Origin: Methanoregula sp.
Lineage (GTDB): Archaea > Halobacteriota > Methanomicrobia > Methanomicrobiales > Methanospirillaceae
Length of the DNA stretch: 14,680 bases
NCBI GenBank assembly: GCA_030653335.1
Contig: JAURZP010000219.1
Span: forward strand, 1 to 14,680
Direction of reading: 5' to 3'
The position numbers were made by a program, and so were the translations under genes. The notes under the pieces were generated by a model that did no database searches, was not told the DNA's origin, and saw only the letters and a list, made by a program, of their open reading frames with translations. Positions 1 through 5,221 of the stretch are shown one piece after another. The number at the start of each line of letters is the position of its first letter. Within the stretch, counting starts at the first letter, position 1.

Positions 1-173
1 AGGTCGATCGTGAAATAGATGATTTTGGAGAGGATAAAACCGGCCTTAACAGACCCTATTGGATTGAATCCGTTTTTCCCTATGACCTTTACCTGGCGGG
101 GGTGGGGCGACAAGCCCCTATTGACGCATCCCCCACCGATACCCTCATCACCTCCGCCCCTCCAGTGAGATAC

Positions 174-653
174 ATGGGAACGCTTCGTTCGGCCACACTT
201 GCAGCGGTCTGTATCCTGGTACCCATGGTTTCAGGTGCAGTCGTGGGCTCTCTCACTATGGGTGGGATCCTTAACTGGTATGCCACGCTCAACAAACCCT
301 GGTTCACACCACCTAATTACGTGTTTGGGCCGGTCTGGACCATCCTCTACATCCTGATGGGGATCTCCTTGTACCTTGTTGTTTCCCAAGGATGGGAGAA
401 GAAAACTGTAAAGACCGGTGTGATTATTTTTATTCTCCAGCTGGGGTCTAACCTCTTATGGTCGGTCCTCTTCTTCGGGTTTCAGTCACCCCTCGCCGGC
501 CTTGCGGATATCTTTCTGCTGCTTGCACTTATTGTTGCGACAATTGTGGCATTCTATCGCGTATCAAAACCGGCCGCTGTGCTGCTCGTTCCCTACCTTA
601 TCTGGGTTTGTATTGCTACGGCCCTGAATGCCGGAGTCGTGCTACTGAACTAA
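174..653 (+). CDS. tspO: TspO/MBR family tryptophan-rich membrane protein
   Basis: From the ATG at 174 the product has 159 residues, the usual length for the TspO/MBR (translocator protein) family. Family hallmarks are visible: the WYATLNKPWFTPP block at residues 35-47, FGPVWTILY at 51-59, an N-x3-W-S...FFG block at 93-102, and the closing P-Y-x-I-W-V...ATALN at 140-152. About five hydrophobic segments can be drawn, matching the five-helix bundle of the family. Known members bind tetrapyrroles or sterols and influence porphyrin handling or stress responses; the ligand here cannot be read from sequence. ATG 174 is chosen because it gives the family length and has GTGAGA just upstream. A GTG at 102 is in the same frame, and that frame is open to the left edge of the window, so a longer protein cannot be excluded. 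The next gene converges on it. Confidence 0.9.
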   Translation: MGTLRSATLAAVCILVPMVSGAVVGSLTMGGILNWYATLNKPWFTPPNYVFGPVWTILYILMGISLYLVVSQGWEKKTVKTGVIIFILQLGSNLLWSVLFFGFQSPLAGLADIFLLLALIVATIVAFYRVSKPAAVLLVPYLIWVCIATALNAGVVLLN

Positions 654-764
654 AAAAAGTGCCCGAAAAAACATTCCAGATGCGATCCCGGAAGAATGAA
701 TTTGTGATAATTTTACATGGGTTGCCGGGTAGATTATTGGCGGGTTGAAAAGATCATTCGGCCC

Positions 765-782
765 AATTTAAAAAAAGCAGAA
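765..782 (-). terminator. T-tract terminator of the chorismate mutase gene
   Basis: Immediately after the stop codon of the minus-strand chorismate mutase, the minus strand carries a run of seven T (770-776 on the plus strand reads A7). This fits archaeal oligo-T termination. No strong stem was seen next to it. The rest of the 654-782 gap holds no convincing gene. Confidence 0.45.
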
Positions 783-1067
783 TCACGGAAGATTCCCGTC
801 CCCTGAACATCCCCTCTGCCTCTCTTCGCTCATCGCAATGAGCTGCTCGAATATTTTCTGCACGGCCACAGGATCGATCCTGGCTTCAACCGCCTGGTCA
901 AAAACAGCGCTCAGCACTTCAGAAGTCCGGCGCTCATCATGGACCGGCATACCTGCATGGATCTTGATTCTGGCAATCTTTCCTGCAAGGTCCTGCCGGT
1001 GTGCAATGAGCCGGATGATCTCTTTGTCAGTCTTTGTGATCTCTGCCCGTACGGTTTCGAGCGACAT
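783..1067 (-). CDS. aroQ: Chorismate mutase, AroQ class (monofunctional)
   Basis: A 94-residue all-helical protein of the AroQ chorismate mutase family, which converts chorismate to prephenate for phenylalanine and tyrosine synthesis. An ungapped alignment by eye to the E. coli P-protein mutase domain places R7, R24, K35, D44, R47 and Q84 on catalytic residues R11, R28, K39, D48, R51 and Q88. The position of E52 is threonine (T48, in DERRTSEV), an unusual substitution because that glutamate normally contacts the substrate hydroxyl. Length fits a stand-alone archaeal enzyme with no prephenate dehydratase or dehydrogenase domain attached. The start at 1067 is supported by a TATA-like CGTTTATG at 1093-1100 (minus strand), about 29 bases upstream, suggesting a leaderless message. 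It is divergent from the membrane peptidase and convergent with tspO. Confidence 0.88.
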   Translation of the reverse strand: MSLETVRAEITKTDKEIIRLIAHRQDLAGKIARIKIHAGMPVHDERRTSEVLSAVFDQAVEARIDPVAVQKIFEQLIAMSEERQRGCSGDGNLP

Positions 1068-1090
1068 ATGATATACATATCTTTAGTGTT

Positions 1091-1161
1091 CACATAAACG
1101 TGTTTATACTCTCCCTGACACCAAAGCAGATATCAGAAGAACGCCCTATCTGATCCGGTGA
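1091..1161. promoter_or_regulatory. Divergent promoter region, chorismate mutase / S2P-like peptidase
   Basis: The 98-base gap between the two divergent genes is AT-rich. On the plus strand TTTATA at 1103-1108 would place transcription start near 1132 for the peptidase, leaving a short leader with GGTGA at 1157-1161. On the minus strand a TATA-like CGTTTATG at 1093-1100 sits about 29 bases ahead of the mutase ATG. Both are inferred from spacing and base composition only. Confidence 0.4.
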
Positions 1162-1165
1162 TTTC

Positions 1166-1819
1166 ATGCTCGAACGAATAACGCGGCGGGAAGAGTCGGA
1201 TCTTTTTATTGCGTGGATGGCGATATCCATCTCGTTTGCGATCATCAAGATCGCACCCTACGGAATAACAGGGCCCGTCAGATCGATCGATCCCGTTGCT
1301 GCACTGATCGCTTTTGGTATTGCCCTTCTCACAGTGGGTATCGGATTTATCCTGCATGAGATGGCGCACAAGTTTACCGCGATAAAATTCGGGTACTGGG
1401 CAGAATTCCGCAAAGACAACATCATGCTCCTCTTTGCTGTGCTCCTTGCAGCCCTTGTCGGTTTTGTCTTTGCAGCCCCAGGAGCAACCGTCATCTACAG
1501 CAATTCAGGGAGCGGGCAGAGCTTGACCCGTAAGGAAAACGGTATCATCTCGGCATCAGGACCGGTTGTCAACCTCCTGCTCTGCATCCCGTTCGCTGCG
1601 CTGGTGCTCATTGGCGTTTCTCTTCTGGATGCTTCTGGTATCCTGCTCACCCAGATCGGTATCTTTGGCATCCAGATCAATGCCATGATTGCAGCATTCA
1701 ATATGATCCCGATCAGTATCCTTGACGGCAAAAAAGTGATGGCATGGAATATTCCGGTTTTTGCCCTGCTGATCATTGCATCTTTCGGGACGCTTGTGGC
1801 ATCGTTCTATCTTCTCTGA
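1166..1819 (+). CDS. Membrane metalloprotease, peptidase M50 / site-2-protease-like
   Basis: A 217-residue multi-pass membrane protein with the zinc-binding HEMAH motif at residues 64-68 inside a hydrophobic helix (the HExxH of peptidase family M50). The third-ligand region is NMIPISILDGK at residues 179-189, matching the N-x2-P-x4-LDG pattern of the family, and an SGPVVNLLL segment near 131-139 matches the usual aGPxxN helix. No PDZ or CBS domain is fused, so this is a compact member. Relatives cut proteins inside the membrane, often to release regulators, but many compact archaeal ones have no known substrate and none can be named here. The start at 1166 has a GGTGA ribosome site five bases upstream. 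No operon partner is evident: neighbours on both sides lie on the other strand. A run of eight T follows the stop. Confidence 0.87.
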   Translation: MLERITRREESDLFIAWMAISISFAIIKIAPYGITGPVRSIDPVAALIAFGIALLTVGIGFILHEMAHKFTAIKFGYWAEFRKDNIMLLFAVLLAALVGFVFAAPGATVIYSNSGSGQSLTRKENGIISASGPVVNLLLCIPFAALVLIGVSLLDASGILLTQIGIFGIQINAMIAAFNMIPISILDGKKVMAWNIPVFALLIIASFGTLVASFYLL

Positions 1820-1824
1820 TCCCA

Positions 1825-1832
1825 TTTTTTTT
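1825..1832 (+). terminator. T8 terminator after the S2P-like peptidase
   Basis: A run of eight T starts six bases after the stop codon at 1819, as expected for archaeal intrinsic termination. No strong hairpin is evident. Confidence 0.5.
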
Positions 1833-1887
1833 CAATTCTTAACATGCGAATTGCAAAAGCAGAAATCAATTTTTCGTTTGATGAATT

Positions 1888-2037
1888 TTAAGGCACTTTC
1901 AATCTGTACTCGTGTTCTATTAATGGGTTGACCCCCACAATGGGATACCTGATCACATGAGGTGATCTGGCCACTTTGGATACATCAGACCAGAACCCGC
2001 CTTCATCCGCCCGGTGAATTAGAATCAGATAAAACAT
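1888..2037 (-). pseudogene. HicB-like antitoxin fragment (probable remnant)
   Basis: The 277-base stretch between the peptidase and the flavoprotein genes has a short minus-strand frame of 49 codons, from ATG at 2037 to TAA at 1888-1890. Its first 19 residues, beginning MFYLILIHRADEGGFWSDV, closely resemble the N-terminal strand of HicB antitoxins (family pattern: M-x-Y-x-V-x-I-H-[KR]-A-x-E-G-G-[YF]-W-x-x-V). The expected continuation, P-x-LPGC-x-x-QG-x-T-x-x-EA, is absent, and no HicA toxin lies beside it. A second frame (+2) overlapping the 3' half encodes ESALKFIKRKIDF, vaguely like the HicB helix, so a frameshifted, decayed hicB is the best reading. No clear ribosome site precedes the ATG. 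It could instead be a small intact protein or chance; confidence is moderate to low. Confidence 0.38.
1951..1967. repeat. Short perfect inverted repeat GATCAC-N5-GTGATC
   Basis: Six-base perfect arms (1951-1956 and 1962-1967) flank a five-base loop, extended by a CC/GG pair beyond a single mismatch. It lies within the HicB-like fragment. It could be a hairpin or a protein-binding site, but arms this short also arise by chance. Confidence 0.3.
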
Positions 2038-2096
2038 AATTTCTTTCAACAAATTGTGAAATTCTTCTAAAACCTGTGGATGGATTGTTCACCCTT

Positions 2097-2702
2097 TCAT
2101 CCCGTCTTTAACTTTTTAATAACCTCAACAACCTTCTGCCCTTTAAAAAACGCATCTTTAAGCGCAGTCGGGTGATTTTTGATTCCCTTGAACTCATCCA
2201 TATTATTTGCTATGATATTGTCATAGTATTCAAACCCGGTGCCGTTGAAAATCGCAGTGATCGCAGGAAACGCCCCGTCAAAGACATGATCCAAGTTCTG
2301 GCCGGCAGTGGAGATGAAGAGCCCTTTGTGGTTTTTGATATGTCCATCGGGAAAAAAAAGCGTTTTTAAAATAAATTTCCGTGCCCAGAGATACTGGCCC
2401 CGGTCGATTAACCCTTTGAGTTCTGCTGTGATCCCCATCGTGTAAATGGGAGAAGCGACAGCGATACAATCGGATACAAGTATTTTATCAAAGAGGAGGA
2501 CTGCATCATCCATCACAACGCATTCACCGGTTTTATGGCAGGCATTGCATCCCCGGCAGGGTGCGTAATTCAGGTCCTTGAGCACGACTTTCTCAACCGT
2601 TGCTCCGGCTGCCTGAGCCCCTTCTAAAAAACTGTCGAGCAGGGTTTCTGTATTCCCGTGCCTGTGCGGGCTACCGGATATGCCAAGGACAGTTACGGTC
2701 AT
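2097..2702 (-). CDS. Iron-sulfur flavoprotein (flavodoxin-fold NAD(P)H-dependent FMN reductase family), copy A
   Basis: A 201-residue flavodoxin-fold protein of the iron-sulfur flavoprotein (Isf) family. The N-terminal SGSPHRHGNT loop (residues 9-18) is the FMN phosphate site. A compact CX2CX2CX5C motif at C49, C52, C55 and C61 is the [4Fe-4S] ligand set typical of methanogen Isf. The SPIYTMGIT segment and the later STAGQN segment belong to the flavin pocket. Characterised Methanosarcina Isf takes electrons from ferredoxin, and members of the family are reported to reduce O2 or H2O2; the acceptor here is unknown. ATG 2702 is preferred because it starts directly on the first beta strand; a GTG at 2711 overlapping the previous stop is the alternative. 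It begins 5 bases after the paralogous gene upstream, so the two are surely co-transcribed. Confidence 0.9.
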   Translation of the reverse strand: MTVTVLGISGSPHRHGNTETLLDSFLEGAQAAGATVEKVVLKDLNYAPCRGCNACHKTGECVVMDDAVLLFDKILVSDCIAVASPIYTMGITAELKGLIDRGQYLWARKFILKTLFFPDGHIKNHKGLFISTAGQNLDHVFDGAFPAITAIFNGTGFEYYDNIIANNMDEFKGIKNHPTALKDAFFKGQKVVEVIKKLKTG

Positions 2703-2707
2703 GGTAT

Positions 2708-3319
2708 TCACGCAGCGAGCCGTTTTCTGATCTCGGCAAGCACGGTTTTTCCGAGTTTCTCTGCATCGGCTCTGGCGGTGGGGTTCAGGTCGATTGCCCC
2801 TTTCTCATCCACGTTGTTGATCATCAGGTAACTGATGTCCGCATCCCTGATATCAATGACATGGTAGAAACATTTCACAGATGGGATGGCAGCGTCAAAG
2901 ACGTGGTCCCAGTTCTGCCCGGCAGAAGCGAGGAACACACCGAGCCTCTTTCCCTTGCGATCCGTGGGAACAACAGGGAGTTTGAGCACATATTTGCGTG
3001 AGCGGAAGACCTGCGCCCGGTCGATCAACGCCTTTGCCTGCGAAGCGATACCCATACAATATATCGGCGAAGAGAGCAGGATAACATCCGCGTCGATTAT
3101 CCTGTCATGGTAAATGTCCATACCATCGCGCTGTACGCATTTATTGAGCTTTTCGCACGCATTGCACCCCTTGCAGGGATTGATGTTGGCGTCTGTTAAG
3201 GCAATCTTCTCGATCATCACTTCGGGGTCAGCCATCCCGCCCAGCACCCAGTCCATAAGCGTCTCGGAGTTGCCATGCCTGCGGGGACTTCCGGCAAAAG
3301 CGAGGACTTTGATCGGCAT
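2708..3319 (-). CDS. Iron-sulfur flavoprotein, copy B
   Basis: A 203-residue paralogue of the gene just downstream, with the same FMN loop (SPRRHGNSET at residues 11-20), the same CX2CX2CX5C cluster motif at exactly the same positions (C49, C52, C55, C61), and the same SPIYCMGI and SAGQNWDHVFD blocks. The function is inferred to be ferredoxin- or NAD(P)H-linked electron transfer through [4Fe-4S] and FMN. ATG 3319 opens directly on the beta strand, as in copy A. An in-frame ATG at 3343 would add MTHDKDTV. The frame runs further upstream as a cysteine-rich stretch overlapping the peroxiredoxin stop, which is unlikely to be translated. A gap of about 210 bases with a terminator-like element separates it from the peroxiredoxin gene, so the flavoprotein pair may have its own promoter. 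Confidence 0.9.
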   Translation of the reverse strand: MPIKVLAFAGSPRRHGNSETLMDWVLGGMADPEVMIEKIALTDANINPCKGCNACEKLNKCVQRDGMDIYHDRIIDADVILLSSPIYCMGIASQAKALIDRAQVFRSRKYVLKLPVVPTDRKGKRLGVFLASAGQNWDHVFDAAIPSVKCFYHVIDIRDADISYLMINNVDEKGAIDLNPTARADAEKLGKTVLAEIRKRLAA

Positions 3320-3364
3320 AACCGTATCTTTGTCATGCGTCATAAAAAAGGATTGGATGGATCC

Positions 3365-3410
3365 AAAAAAAGGAGCCACCCTCCCCTGCCCATCAGGAAG
3401 GGGTGTCTTC
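3365..3410 (-). terminator. Possible terminator between peroxiredoxin and flavoprotein B
   Basis: Read on the minus strand, CCCCT and AGGGG arms with an 11-base loop precede a run of seven T (A7 at 3365-3371 on the plus strand). This may end or attenuate the peroxiredoxin message. The 3320-3528 gap holds no other convincing gene. Confidence 0.35.
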
Positions 3411-3528
3411 TCTCCCGTTTCTGTGGTGACCTGCCGAGAATAATTCCTACAGGAACTGTAACAACAACAGATACCTGTGCACGTGCAACACCGGCCCACA
3501 ATCGTTTTAAAAAAGGAATCTTTCTGCA

Positions 3529-4173
3529 TCACACTTTCTTAAAGCAGAGGTACCAGTCCTTGCACTCGTAGCCTTCGCCCGGGCGCTTCTCCATCTCTGC
3601 GGTTGTCTTTGGCGGGGGCACAACCACTTTCTCGCCCGGCTGCCAGTTCGCCGGTGTTGAAACTTTGAATTTGTCTGTTGTCTGGAGTGCCTTGACGAGC
3701 CGGATAATCTCTGGCATGAACCGCCCGTTCTGGAGCGGGTAATAGATCATCGCCCGCATGATGCCTTTGTCATCGATGAAAAAGACACAGCGGACAGCAG
3801 CAGTCGAAGACTGCCCCGGGTGGATCATGCCGTACTTCTTTGCCACTTTCATTGTGAGGTCAGCGATGATGGGAAACGGAATAGCAACTCCCATCTTTTC
3901 CTTTATTGCGTGCACCCATGCGAGATGTGCTGATATGCTGTCAATAGAGAGGCCGATCAGCTGGACATTGAGTGCCTTTAGTTCGTCATAAATTTCAGTA
4001 AAAGCCAAAAACTCTGTGGTGCAAACCGGTGTGAAATCCGCCGGGTGTGAAAAGAGCACCACCCATTTCCCTTTGTGGGCGGAGAGCTTTATGGGCCCCT
4101 GGGTTGTCTCTGCTTCAAAGTCCGGCGCTGGTTCCCCGATTACAGGAAACGTGATACTGTTATCATCATCCAT
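3529..4173 (-). CDS. Peroxiredoxin, Prx6/AhpC-TSA type with C-terminal resolving cysteines
   Basis: A 214-residue thiol peroxidase that reduces H2O2 and organic peroxides in the cytoplasm. The active-site PADFTPVC motif (residues 44-51, PxxxTxxC) gives peroxidatic C51, with the conserved R128 downstream. Two cysteines near the C-terminus, C204 and C210 in a C-x5-C pair, match the arrangement of the archaeal Aeropyrum pernix thiol peroxidase, where the first of the pair resolves the sulfenic acid. The archaeal Prx6 C-terminal extension is present (residues about 170-214). ATG 4173 has GGTGA seven bases upstream. It follows the AhpD-fold gene by 22 bases and is probably co-transcribed with it. 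The reductant is not encoded in the same operon in an obvious form; the desulforedoxin, zinc-ribbon and Grx/AhpF-like proteins nearby are candidates. Confidence 0.95.
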   Translation of the reverse strand: MDDDNSITFPVIGEPAPDFEAETTQGPIKLSAHKGKWVVLFSHPADFTPVCTTEFLAFTEIYDELKALNVQLIGLSIDSISAHLAWVHAIKEKMGVAIPFPIIADLTMKVAKKYGMIHPGQSSTAAVRCVFFIDDKGIMRAMIYYPLQNGRFMPEIIRLVKALQTTDKFKVSTPANWQPGEKVVVPPPKTTAEMEKRPGEGYECKDWYLCFKKV

Positions 4174-4195
4174 AATGCTTCACCGCAGAGATTGG

Positions 4196-4600
4196 TTACG
4201 GCATGACCTCATCGAGCTGAGTCTTGCCGTAGACATACGCTGGCATACCCGAGAGCAGGAAAGTGACGCGAAGCGCCTCTTCAACTTCTGCCTTGGTTAC
4301 TCCGAGGTTCTTTGCACCGGCCAGCTGGGCACGGACTGCGTGCTGGTCCCGGAGGGCAGCGGCAATTGCAATTGCGATCAGTTTTTTTGTCTTTCTCGAG
4401 AGCTTGCCGTCGTCCCAGATGTGCTGCTCGAATCTCATTACGAGTTTGAACATCTCGGGCTCTTTTGTGGTCAGCTCCTTGAAAAACTTCGGCACTTTTC
4501 CGATCTTCTTCTCAAGGGCCTTGAGTTCCTTTTCCGGTCCTTTCATTGCCACCGGCTTTTTTACCGGAGCCTTCTTAGCTGCTGCTTTTTTTACAACCAT
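4196..4600 (-). CDS. Carboxymuconolactone decarboxylase / AhpD-fold protein, cysteine-free
   Basis: A 134-residue protein of the carboxymuconolactone decarboxylase (CMD/AhpD-fold) family, recognisable from the helix pair near residues 69-111, ending in the typical AKNLGVTKAEVEEAL. Peroxidase-partner AhpD proteins carry CxxC followed four residues later by His at the core. Here the aligned positions read DQHA (85-88) and Q92, and the protein has no cysteine at all, so AhpD-type thiol chemistry is not possible. A lysine/alanine-rich tail (residues 4-20, with KKAAAKKAPVKK) precedes the fold. The start lies 2 bases after the desulforedoxin stop, with GAGTGAG upstream serving as ribosome site. Placement between desulforedoxin and peroxiredoxin genes suggests a role in peroxide metabolism, but the activity is unknown. 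Confidence 0.85.
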   Translation of the reverse strand: MVVKKAAAKKAPVKKPVAMKGPEKELKALEKKIGKVPKFFKELTTKEPEMFKLVMRFEQHIWDDGKLSRKTKKLIAIAIAAALRDQHAVRAQLAGAKNLGVTKAEVEEALRVTFLLSGMPAYVYGKTQLDEVMP

Positions 4601-4602
4601 AG

Positions 4603-4731
4603 TTACTCACTCTCCAGTTGCATGGGTTCGCCGCAGCAGACCAGTTCGCCGCCGCCGCTCTCTTTTACCACAACAACATTGCCGCAGATCTCGCACCTGA
4701 AGACCTGCCCTTCTTTTGAAACGTTTACCAT
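4603..4731 (-). CDS. Desulforedoxin-like small iron protein, 42 residues
   Basis: A very short gene encoding 42 residues with the complete desulforedoxin signature: FRCEICGN (C13, C16), a glycine-rich turn GGGEL, then VCCGEPM (C32, C33). In desulforedoxin, and in the N-terminal domain of desulfoferrodoxin (superoxide reductase), these four cysteines bind one iron as FeS4. The catalytic superoxide reductase domain is absent, so this is a stand-alone electron carrier. ATG 4731 is chosen because GGAGGATC lies 6-7 bases upstream, an excellent ribosome site; an in-frame ATG at 4746 lies ahead of that site and would add only five residues. It ends 2 bases before the AhpD-fold gene and so leads the peroxiredoxin operon. 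Its likely job is passing electrons to an oxygen- or peroxide-reducing partner; the partner is inferred, not seen. Confidence 0.88.
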   Translation of the reverse strand: MVNVSKEGQVFRCEICGNVVVVKESGGGELVCCGEPMQLESE

Positions 4732-4780
4732 CCAGAGATCCTCCATGTTCGCCAGATAAACCGGGAGCAGGAATCCCACA

Positions 4781-4794
4781 TTTTTTTATTTGCA
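4781..4794 (-). promoter_or_regulatory. Putative promoter of the desulforedoxin-peroxiredoxin operon
   Basis: The minus strand reads AAATAAAAAAATG here, a TATA-like element centred near 4787. Expected transcription start is near 4761, about 30 bases ahead of the desulforedoxin ATG, leaving room for the GGAGG site. It is placed by spacing and composition only. The 117-base gap from the zinc-ribbon gene also has a T-rich stretch near its 5' side that could end that gene's message. Confidence 0.35.
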
Positions 4795-4848
4795 GGAACC
4801 CCCGGAATTCACACTGCTGTACTTGGTACCCAAAAAATAAAAATGAAA

Positions 4849-5079
4849 TTACATGTTGCTTTTTCCGCGTTTTGGCGGGTTCTTTGCATCTGCCGGTGTC
4901 TTTACGTCCGGGCGGATGTGCGTCATCGGTAAGCACTGGTACTCTTCGCAGGCGCAGGCAGGACATTTCCTGAGATCCTGTTCGCTCTTGTCGAGCGTGA
5001 GTTCCTTTCCGCAATCAATACACACATATTTACCTGCACCGACTTTCTGTCCTGCGTTGTACGTCTTTTGTTCGGTCAA
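4849..5079 (-). CDS. Small zinc-ribbon / rubredoxin-like protein
   Basis: A protein of about 76 residues with two knuckles: YVCIDCGKEL (C20, C23) and KCPACACEEYQC (C39, C42, plus C44 and C49). This is a zinc-ribbon or rubredoxin-like metal site of unassigned function, followed by a polar, lysine- and proline-rich tail. The start is uncertain. The frame has an ATG at 5100 and a TTG at 5109, but a TATA box at 5113-5119 would put transcription start near 5090, downstream of both. A TTG at 5079 with GGTGA five bases upstream (5085-5089) fits better and begins MTEQKTY. It is the first gene of the minus-strand redox cluster and is divergent from flavoprotein C. An electron-carrier or metal-chaperone role is possible, but nothing in the sequence decides it. 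Confidence 0.72.
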   Translation of the reverse strand: MTEQKTYNAGQKVGAGKYVCIDCGKELTLDKSEQDLRKCPACACEEYQCLPMTHIRPDVKTPADAKNPPKRGKSNM

Positions 5080-5112
5080 ACTACTCACCAAAACTCTCAT
5101 GCACGCCAAAGG

Positions 5113-5119
5113 TATATAT
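5113..5119 (-). promoter_or_regulatory. TATA box of the zinc-ribbon gene
   Basis: TATATAT (palindromic, minus-strand use proposed) lies about 37 bases ahead of the TTG start at 5079. It predicts transcription start near 5090, almost at the GGTGA ribosome site. Confidence 0.45.
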
Positions 5120-5190
5120 GGGTTTTGTTAGTATGATCGCCCCACGTACCTCTAATCGTAATATGGCTGGGGCATATACTGATGCGAAAG

Positions 5191-5197
5191 CTATATC
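5191..5197 (+). promoter_or_regulatory. TATA box of flavoprotein C, leaderless message
   Basis: CTATATC is centred about 28 bases before ATG 5222, and no ribosome site precedes that ATG, so the transcript is probably leaderless. Nothing else recognisable lies in the 5080-5221 gap. Confidence 0.45.
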
Positions 5198-5221
5198 CTC
5201 GTTTTTCACATTTAATGTTCT

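Noticed and set aside
3320..3532. Cysteine-rich N-terminal extension of flavoprotein B
   Set aside because: The frame is open upstream to 3532, but it overlaps the peroxiredoxin stop, contains a terminator-like element, and precedes the first beta strand of a protein that is already full length from 3319.
4016..4759. Long plus-strand open frame of 247 codons
   Set aside because: It runs antisense to the well-supported peroxiredoxin, AhpD-fold and desulforedoxin genes and shows no recognisable protein features.
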